Shown here: piece by piece, positions 26,970 to 37,100 of the stretch
Position numbering within the stretch: position 1 is the stretch's first letter
Layout: every line of letters starts with the position of its first letter
Assembly (NCBI GenBank): GCA_043721315.1
Contig: JAYSQZ010000001.1
Coordinates: 39,838-103,837, forward strand
Length of the DNA stretch: 64,000 nt
Direction: 5' to 3'
Origin: Elstera sp043721315
GTDB taxonomy: Bacteria; Pseudomonadota; Alphaproteobacteria; Elsterales; Elsteraceae
Program-made: the position numbers and the translations under genes
The notes under the pieces: generated by a model
What the model was told of the DNA's origin: nothing
What the model saw: only the letters and a program-made list of their open reading frames with translations
Databases searched by the model: none

Positions 26970-28265
26970 CTATTGCGCCGACCCCAGAACATAATGGCGC
27001 ATTGCGGCCCCAACGCGGCCAAACAGGCCAAGTTCCGGCACATCGGCAGCGGCGACCAGCGGAATTTCAATCGAATCGGCACCGGGAGCCGAAATCACCA
27101 GCTTACCAAGCGGCTGCCCTTTAAGCACGGGGGCTTGCGCTGGCCCATCGAATTTGGCAACGGCCACCATATCTTTCCGTAACCGGCGTGGCAGCGTAAC
27201 ATAGGCGGCGTCCTTTACGGTTACGCTCACGCTGGGGTGCGTGCCGAGCCAAACGGGCACATCGGTTAGCGGCTCGCCGGGTTTGCCGACGAGGTACGAA
27301 TCGAACTCGCGGAAGCCCCACTCCATCAAGCGTTCGGTTTCCTGGGCGCGGTCTTTCATAGATTTCAGACCATTGACCACCAGCACCAGCCGCCGCCCCT
27401 CCCGCGCGGCCGAGGCCGTGAGGCCAAAGCCCGCGATTTCCGTATGACCCGTCTTTAAGCCATCCGCCCCCGGCATCGAGTAGAGCAGCGGGTTGCGGTT
27501 GCCCTGCTTGATATTGTTGAAGGTAAACTCGCGCTGGGCGTACATTGGGTAATATTCTGGAAAATTCCGAATGGTCGAAAGCGCCAGCACGGCAAGATCA
27601 TGGGCCGTGGTCCAATGATCGGGGTCGGGCCAGCCAGATGAATTACGGAAATTACTGTCGGTCATACCAATCGTTTTGGCATGTCGGTTCATTTCATCGG
27701 CAAAGGCTTCCTCGGTCCCCGAAATACCCTCGGCGAGCGCAACGCAGGCATCATTCCCCGAGGCAATGACCGCGCCATGCAGCAAATCTTCCACCGTCAC
27801 GCGCGAGCCAACGTCGATGAACATTTTCGAGCCGCCGGTACGCCAGGCTTTTTCCGAAACCGTTAATTCGTCGGTCATTTTCAAGTCGCCCTTTTTGAGC
27901 TTCTCGAAAACAATATGCGTCGTCATCATCTTCGTCATCGACGAGGGGAACATACGCTGATCGGCGTTCTTATCCATCAAGATAGTGCCGGTATTGGCAT
28001 CGAGCAGCAGCGCGTGGCTGCCGGTCGTCTCGATAATCGGCCAGCCTTTAGCGTTGACCGTCGGCGCGGGCGGCGGCGGCGGGGTTTGCGTGGAAGGCTT
28101 GGTTTGCGCGGATTTTGCTGCTGGCGCTGGCTTTGCCGCCGGTGGCTTGCCGCTTTGCTGGGCCTGTTGAGCGGCAAGTGGCTGCACCACAAGGGCCATC
28201 GCGACCACCATCGCGCCGAAAACACTTCCAGAGAGACGCTGCCGCACCCCTAAAATCTCGCGCAT
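26970..28265 (-). CDS. dacA: D-alanyl-D-alanine carboxypeptidase (PBP5/6 type)
   Basis: Low-molecular-weight penicillin-binding protein that trims pentapeptides in the periplasm. A signal peptide (about 1-33) is followed by an unusual Pro/Ala/Lys-rich linker (about 36-70). The peptidase S11 domain then has Ser109-Met-Thr-Lys112, Ser169-Gly-Asn171 and Lys271-Thr-Gly273. The C-terminal PBP5-C beta domain ends in a possible amphipathic anchor. It shares its strand and block with rlpA and the MltB-like gene. Confidence 0.93.
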   Translation of the reverse strand: MREILGVRQRLSGSVFGAMVVAMALVVQPLAAQQAQQSGKPPAAKPAPAAKSAQTKPSTQTPPPPPAPTVNAKGWPIIETTGSHALLLDANTGTILMDKNADQRMFPSSMTKMMTTHIVFEKLKKGDLKMTDELTVSEKAWRTGGSKMFIDVGSRVTVEDLLHGAVIASGNDACVALAEGISGTEEAFADEMNRHAKTIGMTDSNFRNSSGWPDPDHWTTAHDLAVLALSTIRNFPEYYPMYAQREFTFNNIKQGNRNPLLYSMPGADGLKTGHTEIAGFGLTASAAREGRRLVLVVNGLKSMKDRAQETERLMEWGFREFDSYLVGKPGEPLTDVPVWLGTHPSVSVTVKDAAYVTLPRRLRKDMVAVAKFDGPAQAPVLKGQPLGKLVISAPGADSIEIPLVAAADVPELGLFGRVGAAMRHYVLGSAQ

Positions 28266-28282
28266 CGCTCTTACTCCTTCTC

Positions 28283-29353
28283 TTATTCCACCACGAGGCG
28301 GGCATCGGGATACCCGCCGCGATTGATGACATCATCTAAAGTGCGGTCGCCGTCATCAACGCTGGCGAGCGGGCCTATCCGCACACGCTGGAGGCGTTGA
28401 CCGTTGGCAGCGGTGATCGGCTGGATCACCACGCGGCCATAGCCGTTGAGCCGTTGGCTTAGAACCCGCGCGCCCTCCTCGCTCGACAGCGCGGCTACTT
28501 GAATAAACAATTGTGTCCGTTTCGGGGTCGTCGTCGGGCCAATGCCTGTTGGATCGGGCGGTTGGGCGATCACCTGTTGCGTGCCCGTTACGGGCGCGGA
28601 GCCTGCGGGCGGGATACCAGCAGAGCCACCCGGAACACTATTAGACTTAACACCGCTCGGCGCCTCCAACCGTTCCACCGCAACCGTGCTGCGCGGGGCC
28701 GCCGTTGCCTTCGGATCAGTCGGCGGCGGCGCAACACGGGCGATCACGGTGCCGCTGCCCTTGCTGGCGGCATCGGAGGCGACGCGGCCTTGGCTCCGCA
28801 ACGCATCGGCCATCTGGCGCGACTCCTGAGTGAGCACCTGCACCCGCACCCGCGCCGTTCCGGCCTGATCGAACCCGAGCAACTGCGCGCCGCGCCGGGA
28901 AATATCAATAATCCGGCCCCGCGCATACGGGCCGCGATCATTGATTCGGAGCACGACCGTGCGGCCATTATCGAGATTGGTCACGCGCACGAAGCTCGGC
29001 ATGGGTAGCGTGCGGTGGGCCGCCGTCATGTCGTTCTGATCGTAATCTTCACCATTGGCCGTCAGTTTGGCGTGAAACCCCGGCCCGTACCAGGAGGCAA
29101 CGCCGCTTTCATCGTAGGTGAAATCTTCGGACGGATAATAGGTAACGCCGTTGATTTGATAGGGCGCGCCCACCTTGTAAACGGCCTTTTGCGGCACCTG
29201 CGCCGTAATATCTCCGCCCGGTGCCGGTTGCGTTGCCCCGGTTGCAGGGCTGCGCGACCCGCCCCCGCAGGCGACAAGCCCTGCCGCCGCAAGCCCGAGA
29301 ATACCCAGCCTTAGCGCAAGGCGAAGGGGCGAGAAATTTGCGTCTGTCATCAT
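28283..29353 (-). CDS. rlpA: septal ring lytic transglycosylase RlpA family lipoprotein
   Basis: Outer-membrane lipoprotein that cleaves denuded glycan strands at the septum. The N-terminus is a lipoprotein signal with lipobox LVAC. The double-psi beta-barrel domain holds SWYGPGFHAKLTANGE and NDRGPYARGRIIDISRRGA. A Pro/Thr-rich linker leads to a C-terminal SPOR domain (LFIQVAALSSEEGARVLSQRL...), which binds denuded peptidoglycan. I chose the ATG at 29353 (ATGATG) with GAGCGGA just before it, overlapping the previous gene's end. Confidence 0.93.
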   Translation of the reverse strand: MMTDANFSPLRLALRLGILGLAAAGLVACGGGSRSPATGATQPAPGGDITAQVPQKAVYKVGAPYQINGVTYYPSEDFTYDESGVASWYGPGFHAKLTANGEDYDQNDMTAAHRTLPMPSFVRVTNLDNGRTVVLRINDRGPYARGRIIDISRRGAQLLGFDQAGTARVRVQVLTQESRQMADALRSQGRVASDAASKGSGTVIARVAPPPTDPKATAAPRSTVAVERLEAPSGVKSNSVPGGSAGIPPAGSAPVTGTQQVIAQPPDPTGIGPTTTPKRTQLFIQVAALSSEEGARVLSQRLNGYGRVVIQPITAANGQRLQRVRIGPLASVDDGDRTLDDVINRGGYPDARLVVE

Positions 29354-29360
29354 AATCCGC

Positions 29361-30353
29361 TCAACCATCCCCAATCCGATCCGCCAGCAACCCCACCGCC
29401 GTAGCGAAATAGGTTGATCTGTTCCAATCCATCAACGTCCGAAAATTGTCATAGACCAAATAAGACGGCCCCTCCGGCCCATCGGGCTGAACCAGCGAGG
29501 CTTCAATTCCTATCGGCCCTTGCAGCTTTTGCCCGTCGAGGCGGGTTAGCCCCAGCGCGGTCCACTCTGCCAAGGGTTTGCGAATTTTCACGCCGATGAG
29601 ATCGCCCGGCACGATACGCGAAGCCCGCACCTCCCGCCCCCAGCGCACATCTTGCCGCCAACCAACCGTGGCGAGATAATTGGCGATAGAGGCAAAGACA
29701 TCGCGCGGATTGGTCCAAATATCGCGCTTGCCGTCGCCGTCGCCATCTTTGGCATATTTAAGGTAGCTCGACGGCATGAACTGCGATTGCCCCATCGCCC
29801 CGGCCCAGGAGCCGCGCAGTTGCGCCAGCGTTGCCTCGCCCCGGTCGAGAATCTGCAAAGCCGCCAGCAACTCGCCCGCAAAAAACGCCTGCCGCCGCCC
29901 GTCATAGGCCAGGGTTGCCAGCGAAGGGATGACGGCAAACCCGCCCTGCCCGCGCCCAAAATCGCTTTCTATCGCCCAGAGCGCTAGAATGAAGGAGACC
30001 GGAACACCGCTTTCCGCCGAAACCGCCTTCAGCGCGGCCCGGTGCAGCACCGCGCGCTCTTTTGCGGCTTTAACCCGCGCATCGCTCACCACGCCCTTGC
30101 GGTAGGTTTCAAAGCGAATCGTTTTTTCCGGCTGGCGCTGATCGAGTTCCAGCACGCGCGGGATGGGGGCGAGGCCCGTGAGCGCCCGGTCGAGTGTAGG
30201 CTCGGAGACGCCTTTTTCCGCCGCGCTCTGCCGAAAACCTGCCAGCCATACCGCGAAGCTGGCTTTCTCCTGAGCTGCAACCGGGTGTGCCAGCAGCAGC
30301 GCGGACACGAGGGCCGCCCCAAGGCTGATCTGAAGTCCCGTCGCTCGCATCAC
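29361..30353 (-). CDS. lytic murein transglycosylase, MltB type
   Basis: A 330-residue exported lytic transglycosylase of family 3. The signal peptide (about 1-28, ending PVAAQ) lacks a lipobox cysteine, so this is the soluble form. The catalytic Glu129 lies in WAIESDFGRGQGGF, and the PSLATLAYDGRRQAFF and GAMGQSQFMPSSY motifs confirm the family. It is cotranscribed with rlpA and dacA, giving a small peptidoglycan-remodelling group. Confidence 0.93.
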   Translation of the reverse strand: MMRATGLQISLGAALVSALLLAHPVAAQEKASFAVWLAGFRQSAAEKGVSEPTLDRALTGLAPIPRVLELDQRQPEKTIRFETYRKGVVSDARVKAAKERAVLHRAALKAVSAESGVPVSFILALWAIESDFGRGQGGFAVIPSLATLAYDGRRQAFFAGELLAALQILDRGEATLAQLRGSWAGAMGQSQFMPSSYLKYAKDGDGDGKRDIWTNPRDVFASIANYLATVGWRQDVRWGREVRASRIVPGDLIGVKIRKPLAEWTALGLTRLDGQKLQGPIGIEASLVQPDGPEGPSYLVYDNFRTLMDWNRSTYFATAVGLLADRIGDG

Positions 30354-30435
30354 TGCGCCCCATTCTCATTTACGCTACCGCTCTTCTCGCACAGGTGCGC
30401 GTATGACGCAATCAAGTACGGGCACGTCCCACTCA

Positions 30436-31230
30436 TTACGGGGCCGGAAAGAGGCTTTCTGTCCGCCCGAGTGTCCAGTAATACGCAAGGCCGATCCATT
30501 CCCGGCTGGCCCAATAGAAATCATGCAAACCCGCGAGCAGATCGAAGGTAATACGGCTTTCCGGCCACGACCCATAATCAACCGGATACGGCACTACGGG
30601 CCAGCTTTGGTGGCGAAAAATGCCCACGGCGCGCGGCATATGGTAGGCGCTCGTCACCAGCAGCCAAGTTTCGCCGGGTTGCGGCTTAACCAGCGCGGCA
30701 CTGAACCGGGCGTTCTCATCGGTATTGCGGGACGCGCGCTCGAAGATCACGCGGGCAGGATCGAACCCAACCATCGGCAGAAAACGGTCGCGGACCAAAT
30801 CGGCCTCCCGCACAGCATCTTCCCCATCAATATTGGCCGAGCCGCCCGTCATCACCAGCTTGGCATTCGGATAACGCCGCCCCAGATCGACCAACGCCAA
30901 CAACCGCTCGCCGGCATCGGAAACCACCAGCGTATTGAACGCCGCCGAACGGTTGGTATCCACCGCCCCGCCCAGCACGATAATGCCATCGACCTTGGCG
31001 AGTTTTCTGAGATCGGGCTGCGGAAAGCGATTTTCCAACACCCCCAGCAAGGCACTCGGCAGCGGCGTGAGCGTGAGCGTGCCGCATAGCAACACCAGCA
31101 CCGTGAGCAACACCGCCGACAGCCGCCGCCACCCCACCAACGCCGCCCCAGCCGTCAGCACGACCAGCAAACCGAGCATATTCGCCGGGTTGGCGATGAT
31201 CCACAGGAGCTTCGAGACAAAAAAAGCCAT
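30436..31230 (-). CDS. YdcF family membrane protein (DUF218)
   Basis: A 264-residue protein with two N-terminal transmembrane helices (about 1-55) and a DUF218 domain. The domain shows IIVLGGAVDTNRSAAFN, VMTGGSANIDGEDAVREADL, and an ENARFSA...WLLVTSAYHMPRAVGIFR segment, the SanA/ElyC/YdcF pattern. Family members are tied to envelope biogenesis (ElyC) but lack a defined reaction. The start at ATG 31230 (MAFFVSKLLW) puts the membrane helix at the very N-terminus. Confidence 0.85.
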   Translation of the reverse strand: MAFFVSKLLWIIANPANMLGLLVVLTAGAALVGWRRLSAVLLTVLVLLCGTLTLTPLPSALLGVLENRFPQPDLRKLAKVDGIIVLGGAVDTNRSAAFNTLVVSDAGERLLALVDLGRRYPNAKLVMTGGSANIDGEDAVREADLVRDRFLPMVGFDPARVIFERASRNTDENARFSAALVKPQPGETWLLVTSAYHMPRAVGIFRHQSWPVVPYPVDYGSWPESRITFDLLAGLHDFYWASREWIGLAYYWTLGRTESLFPAP

Positions 31231-31592
31231 ACCATCCGCCCAACGCAACCGAAAGAGCCGTGAGCATAGAGACCTTTGGCGGGAGCGTCACCTGTGGCGG
31301 GTGGGGGGCGCGAGAACGGGGTAAGCTCGGAGGAGACGCTGAAAGTGACGGATCAGCGGCTGTACTGGGCGACGGGCGCATAGCGTGTGAGGGGTGGGAG
31401 GTCAGTGAGATTTTCGGGGATATTATTCGCCCCGGCTGGAGCGACAGCCTCTCCACCACCGAAGGAACTCCCTTGAGGGTGGCCTTCCTGGCATCCGACG
31501 GGGCGAGTCAAATCACCGGGTAGAATATCCGGGTGGATGGGGGATTGATGCAGGGAGTTTAGAGGGGGAGTGTCGCCTCATGACGTTCTATT
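31231..31592. other. intergenic gap with no supported gene
   Basis: About 360 bp between the YdcF-like gene start and the end of the large nuclease-like gene. Short open frames here have no recognisable protein character. A GGTGGATGGGGG stretch at 31532-31543 is similar to the 3' end of the nearby tRNA-Ser but is short and imperfect. The gap probably contains the promoter of the YdcF-like gene and the junction between core and accessory DNA. Confidence 0.5.
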
Positions 31593-33797
31593 TTAGTTCT
31601 GCGCAATCATTCTTCTCCGTTGTTGGTCAGCTTCGTTCTGTAGCGTCGAGTAATTTTTCTGTAGAATTGATGGAGCTCGATATGTTTTGCAACGTAAACT
31701 GCTGATTTTATACAGACTGTTATAGGAAATAAGCAGAACCCTGATATTTGGAACTCTGGCTATCAAGCATCCAACCTCCGCCTGATAATGTACTTCCTCT
31801 GGCGTAAGCATTTCACCTTCGCGAAAGAGCCAAAATTGCATGGGCATGTCTTCGCCAATTTGAAATCGACGTCTTGGGTGTTCTGCGAGGGTAGGAATGA
31901 GCATATCAAAACAGTGACCGATATTCTCGCGCCCCTCATGTCCATAGTCTCTTAGAAGGCTGTCAAACTGCAGCCAGCCGTCTGGGCGGAATTCGTCCAG
32001 TGCCCTGAGCAAGCTATTAAGTATCGCGGGAAACGGTTGTGACGGCGGCGGTGCCGTTTGCCAATCTTCAACTTCGAAGTGCCGATCCACCTTGTCACTG
32101 AAACCGTCCCAGGTGACTTGGTTGGCTTCCTTGAGTTGCTCGCGGATATCTATGTCAAAGCGGTTCTTGGTGATGTACGCACCCAGGTGATCTGCCTCAT
32201 CGAACAGCAGCGCCCCTTTGAGACCTGCTACGTACTGCCGCACCTCAAGATAGTGGAGCAGCTCCCCCGTCGTGGGCAGAAAGCGCCGCAATACAAAGAG
32301 ATCATCGACGGACATTGAAATGAATGAGTACCTGCCGAGTATTGGTTCGATCTCGGGAAATTCCTTGGCCATCGCAGAAAATGGAGCGAAGGCTTCCACA
32401 GTGAGACCGATCGGAAGGACCAATCGAAACCGATCCTGCCGGATGCGGCCTATTTCGACATACTGACCATCAACGAGATTGTAGAGAGCAACCTCAGGCG
32501 CACTAGCGAGATACTCCAGAAATCGTTTGCACTGACGATAAGCTTTAGTGATAAGCTCCTTAATAGCGCGCTCGTGGCTCGCGAAGTTGGTGGCGGGGGA
32601 TTGCATCGGCATGACGCCAGCTTTTGCTTCGACAACAAGTAGCGCATCGGCAAGCACGATCAGCAGATCGGTCTCGACCCACTCACTGCTTTGCGTGTTG
32701 CGGTAGAAGACGCTCTCAAACCTTTGTGCGCCCTTCAGTTGCTCCGAAAAAATGACGGGATAAGCCTGCTCTACAGCTTGACCCTGACGTTTCAGCCATT
32801 CGTCCCGATACGGTAGGCGCTTCCACAGCCCCCACTGGATCGTGCGGTAGGCCGAATCGCGCACGAATTGGCCATCGGTAGCGAAGAACTCATCACCCAG
32901 TCGGATCCCAGGCCTGACCCTGGCGGGCAGTGTACGCATCGGTGTACCCGAAAACGGACCGTCCGCGAAGAACTGGTCATTCTGTCCGGGTTCGTAAGAA
33001 AGATCTGCAAGCAGCGGCTGCGGCAGGCGAGAATGACGGGTAAGGTTACAGACACCACAAGAAAACATGTCGTGCATGATCCCCGACATTTCCGCAGTGA
33101 AGGGGGAATTCTCAGCCTGAAGGCGTTTGAGCACAGTTTCGAGTGTTTCTCCGGTTTCCTCTACCATTCGGTAGGTCTCGTCCATTCGCTCCATGAGCTT
33201 GTTGGCTGCGCCGCTGAATCCGGTCCTAAAAGTGTCAGAGATATTCTGAATTCCTGATGCAATCTCCTCGGAACCCATGCCATAGGCTTCACGAAGCGCG
33301 GCGTCGTGCGGTGCGAGCACGAACCGGAAGAATTCGCCTTCCAGAACCTGGTATCTGTGACCTCTGATAAACGTCCAGGTTGATTTCGCATGAAATTCGG
33401 TCTGCGTTTCCGAGCTGACTATGCAATACCGCATGGCCTTTTCCTCAAGCTGGGCGAGCGCATTCATCAGCTCACCGGCCAGACTCTCGTCAAAAGGGGC
33501 GCTCTCCGGCGGTAAGGCACCATGGCTGCTCCACACCGCATGAATATATTCAAGTGCAAACTGAAAGGTCTTAATAACATCCTTGTTAAGACGAGGCTCG
33601 TCTTCCGAGTTCTCGTGAGCCGTCATCATTACCATGTGGAATTGGCCCAGCAGATAGCCGAGAAGGTGAATTGGGGGTTGGCGCAGGACGAGTTCGCGAA
33701 TGCTTGCGGCAAGTGACTCCATGTCTTCTCGTAGAGCCTCAGCGGATTGCGACCAAATTTCGTGGATTTTTTGAGTTTCGTTTGTCAAGTATTTCAA
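31593..33797 (-). CDS. large protein of unknown function with PD-(D/E)XK nuclease signature
   Basis: A 734-residue protein I do not recognise as a named family. The N-terminal part (1-235) is helical and includes heptad-like stretches around 190-230. A CxxC pair (Cys247, Cys250) could bind zinc. The segment 361-395 reads as a PD-(D/E)XK core: E361, then ETDLLI with Asp377, a hydrophobic strand, and VVEAKAG with Glu390 and Lys392. Helices rich in basic and aromatic residues follow (KAYRQCKRFLEYL). No signal peptide is seen. Codon use is visibly less GC-rich than in its neighbours, and the gene sits between an AT-rich gap with tRNA-Ser and core genes. A defence or DNA-processing role is possible but is inference. 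Confidence 0.7.
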   Translation of the reverse strand: MKYLTNETQKIHEIWSQSAEALREDMESLAASIRELVLRQPPIHLLGYLLGQFHMVMMTAHENSEDEPRLNKDVIKTFQFALEYIHAVWSSHGALPPESAPFDESLAGELMNALAQLEEKAMRYCIVSSETQTEFHAKSTWTFIRGHRYQVLEGEFFRFVLAPHDAALREAYGMGSEEIASGIQNISDTFRTGFSGAANKLMERMDETYRMVEETGETLETVLKRLQAENSPFTAEMSGIMHDMFSCGVCNLTRHSRLPQPLLADLSYEPGQNDQFFADGPFSGTPMRTLPARVRPGIRLGDEFFATDGQFVRDSAYRTIQWGLWKRLPYRDEWLKRQGQAVEQAYPVIFSEQLKGAQRFESVFYRNTQSSEWVETDLLIVLADALLVVEAKAGVMPMQSPATNFASHERAIKELITKAYRQCKRFLEYLASAPEVALYNLVDGQYVEIGRIRQDRFRLVLPIGLTVEAFAPFSAMAKEFPEIEPILGRYSFISMSVDDLFVLRRFLPTTGELLHYLEVRQYVAGLKGALLFDEADHLGAYITKNRFDIDIREQLKEANQVTWDGFSDKVDRHFEVEDWQTAPPPSQPFPAILNSLLRALDEFRPDGWLQFDSLLRDYGHEGRENIGHCFDMLIPTLAEHPRRRFQIGEDMPMQFWLFREGEMLTPEEVHYQAEVGCLIARVPNIRVLLISYNSLYKISSLRCKTYRAPSILQKNYSTLQNEADQQRRRMIAQN

Positions 33798-33976
33798 CTC
33801 CGCATCGGTTTAAAATTTCACCAAGCAGTTGTATGTTCGTGATTATATTTTGTTTAAAGTAATATAATATCTAGTATTATTTTAATATAGTCTTTACTTA
33901 CTTATGATAATTTAAATAAGAAATGAATATTTAACAGTATATTAAGGTGAAAACAAGGGCAGAAATAAGTACTAAA
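33798..33976. other. AT-rich gap next to tRNA-Ser
   Basis: About 180 bp of very AT-rich DNA (for example the stretch around 33840-33960) between the nuclease-like gene start and the tRNA-Ser 3' end. It contrasts strongly with the GC-rich chromosome around it. It likely holds the promoter for the 734-residue protein. I see no gene. Confidence 0.6.
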
Positions 33977-34066
33977 TGGCGGATGGGGTGAGATTCGAAC
34001 TCACGGAAGGCTCACACCTTCGGCGGTTTTCAAGACCGCTGCCTTAAACCACTCGGCCACCCATCC
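33977..34066 (-). tRNA. tRNA-Ser (anticodon UGA)
   Basis: The 90-nt transcript folds as a type II (long variable arm) tRNA. The acceptor arm GGATGGG pairs with CCCATCC. The D-arm contains GTGGCCGAGTGG. The anticodon stem-loop is CGGTC-TTGAAAA-CCGCC, reading TGA, and the T-arm GAGTTCGAATCTC is perfect. The sequence GCCA at the 3' end shows an encoded CCA. Its 3' end faces the AT-rich accessory gene. Confidence 0.97.
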
Positions 34067-34072
34067 ATTACG

Positions 34073-34101
34073 CGGACCCTAATCAAACCGCCATGGGTCC
34101 G
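34073..34101. other. stem-loop between mfd and tRNA-Ser
   Basis: A perfect 7-bp inverted repeat (CGGACCC at 34073-34079, GGGTCCG at 34095-34101) with a 15-nt loop. On the minus strand it follows mfd and precedes the tRNA by a few bases. There is no U-tract, so it could be an end-processing hairpin or a weak terminator. Confidence 0.3.
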
Positions 34102-34152
34102 TCAAGAGCGCAGGGACCCCGCGAAGCGAAAGCCCCGCCCTCTCCAAAGACC

Positions 34153-37100
34153 CTACCCCACCAAATCCGCCAACTGCTGCATCACCTGGGTCACGCCCTG
34201 CAACCGCTCCGCTGTCGTATCCCAAGCACGGATGACGACGAGTTTATGGTCTGGGCGGAGTTTGACTGTTCCGGCTTGTTTTTGCAGATAGCGGATAAGG
34301 GCGTCGGGGTTTTTGAAGCTCTTGTTGCGGAAGGAGATCACCACGCCTTTCGGCCCTGCGTCGATTTTCTCCACGCCTGCTTGGCGGCAGAGGGATTTGA
34401 TGGCGATGATTTTCAAGAACCCGTCGGCATCGGGGGGGAGTGGTCCGAAGCGGTCGATCATTTCGGCAGCGAAACCATCTATTTCGCTGCGGTCGGCTAG
34501 CACGGCGGCGCGTCGGTAAAGGTCCAGGCGCACGCCCAAGTCAGCCACATAGGTTTCGGGAATGCGAACGGGGATGCCGACGGCGATTTGCGGGGACCAG
34601 GCTTCAGCCGCCCCCCCCTCGCCCGCGAAACCCCCGGCGCGGGCGGCGTCCACGGCTTCTTGCAGCATATGCTGGTAAAGCTCGATGCCGACTTCGCGGA
34701 TGTGGCCGGACTGCTCGTCGCCCAAGAGGTTGCCTGCGCCGCGAATATCGAGATCGTGGCTAGCGAGTTGGAAGCCCGCGCCGAGCTTATCGAGCGTTTG
34801 CATCACCTCTAGGCGCTTTTGCGCGCTTTCGGTGGGTGCCTTGCCGACGGGCAGCGTGAGATAGGCGTAGGCGCGCAGTTTGGAGCGGCCAATGCGCCCG
34901 CGTAACTGATAGAGCTGGGAGAGGCCGAACAGGTCTGCCCGATGCACGATCATGGTGTTCGCCGAGGGGATGTCGAGGCCGCTTTCGACGATATTGGTGG
35001 ACAGCAGCACATCGTATTTACCATCGCAAAAGGCGTTCATCACGTCTTCAAGCTGGGTTGCCGCCATGCGCCCGTGGGCCGTGGTGAAGGTAACTTCTGG
35101 CACCAGCGCGCGCAGGCGTTCGGCTAACATATCAAGGTCTTCCAGGCGCGGGCTAACGTAAAAACTCTGCCCGCCCCGGAAGTGTTCGCGCAAGATTGCC
35201 TCGCGCACCACCATCGGATCATAGGGCAGTACGGCAGTGCGAACGGCCAAGCGGTCCACGGGCGGGGTCGCGATGATCGAAAGATCGCGCACCCCCGTCA
35301 GCGCCAGTTGCAAGGTGCGCGGGATTGGCGTGGCGGTGAGGGTTAGCACATGAACGTCCGACTTTAGCTCCTTCAGCCGCTCCTTCTGGCTCACGCCGAA
35401 ATGTTGCTCTTCATCAACGATCAAGAGACCGAGCCGCTTAAACTCGATGCTTTTTGCCAGCACCGCGTGCGTGCCGACGATGATATCGACCGTGCCGTCT
35501 TTCACCCCGGCCTTAGTGAGCGCGGCTTGCTTGGGCGGCACGAGGCGCGAGAGCGTCTCAACCCGCACGGGGAAGCCTTTGAAGCGATTGCTGAAATTAT
35601 GATAATGCTGGCGGGCCAGCAGCGTCGTCGGCACCACCACCGCAACCTGCTCCCCAGAGAGGGCGGCAACGAAGGCGGCGCGCAAAGCAACTTCGGTTTT
35701 GCCGAAGCCGACATCGCCGCAAATCAGCCGATCCATCGGTTTTCCGGCGGCAAGATCGGAGATTGTATCCTCAATAGCGCGCAACTGATCGTCGGTTTCG
35801 GCGTAGGGGAAGCGCGCACAAAACTCGTCGTACAGCCCCTCGGCAGGGGTGAGTACCGCGCCCTCGCGTAAGGCCCGCTGGGCAGCAATGGCGATGAGTT
35901 TGGCGGCAATATCGCGGATACGGGCCTTAACTTTGGCTTTGCGCGCCTGCCACGCTGCCCCGCCCAGCCTATCCAACGTCGCGCCCGCATCTTCCGAGCC
36001 GAAGCGGGAGAGCGTGTCGATATTCTCCACCGGAACGTACAGCTTATCGCCGCCGAGGTAGGAAATGCACAGGCAATCATGGGGCGCGCCGCCCGCCGTG
36101 ATCGTCTCCAACCCCTCGTAGCGGCCAATACCGTGATCGACGTGAACGACCAGATCGCCGGTGCCGAGCGTGCCTGCGTCGGTAATGAAATCGGCGGCTT
36201 TTTTGCGTTTTTGAGTGCGGATCAGCCGATCACCGAGAATATCGGCTTCGGTAATCAGCGCGAAATCGGGGGCGAGGAAACCGCGCGGCTGGGCGAGCGT
36301 GACCAGCACCACTTTGTCTGCGGGCAACGCGAAGGCGGCAGGGCCGCTTTCTGCCGTCTCCAGCGCGGGCATCCCGTGGTCGCGCATCAGCCCGAACAGC
36401 CGATCGCGCGCGCCAGGCGATTGCGCCGCCACGAACACGCGGCGCTTTTGCGCCCGCAGCGATACGACATGCTCGCGCACTGTATCGAACAACGATCCAT
36501 CGGGGCGCATCCGGGCTTCGGCGAACTCGTGGCCGGGGCGCGTGCCGGTATCGGCGCGGTTAGCGGCATCTTCCGGCGCGGCACCGATGTGGAAGACAGC
36601 GTGGGGCCGGGCTTCCAGGCTTAGGCGAAAATCGCGGTCGGTAAGGTACAGCAGGTCGGCGGGCAGTGGATGATAGGGGGCGCCCTCTTTGCGCGCCGAA
36701 TTGGCTAAATCCTTCCGAGCTTGAAAGAATTCGCGGATTTGATCGAAGCGGGACTGGATGGACTCTTCGGCCTGCGGGTCGAGCGTAATCGCCGCCGTCG
36801 GCAGGTAGTCGAACAAAGTTTCCAGCCGCTCGTGGAACAAGGGCAGCCAATGTTCCATGCCGATTTGCTTACGCCCGGCGCTCACGGCCTCATACAGCGG
36901 ATCGCCGCCAGTTTCGGCCCCGAACAGGCTGCGGTAGCCGGAGCGAAAACGATGAATGGCAATCTCGTCCATCGGCACTTCGGAAACCGGGCGGAAGGTC
37001 ACTTCCTTCCGCGTGCCGGTGGATCGTTGCGATGCCGGATCGAAATCGCGCAAAGTTTCCAGCGTATCGCCGAAGAAATCGAGGCGCAGGGGTTCGGCCA

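Noticed and set aside
31260..31523. 87-codon open frame in the gap before the YdcF-like gene
   Set aside because: Glycine-rich translation with no domain, no ribosome binding site and no signal; likely a GC-driven random frame.
31532..31543. Stretch similar to the tRNA-Ser 3' end, as a possible attachment site for an island
   Set aside because: Only about 10-11 bases match with a mismatch, in GC-rich DNA where this can occur by chance. No integrase is present between it and the tRNA.
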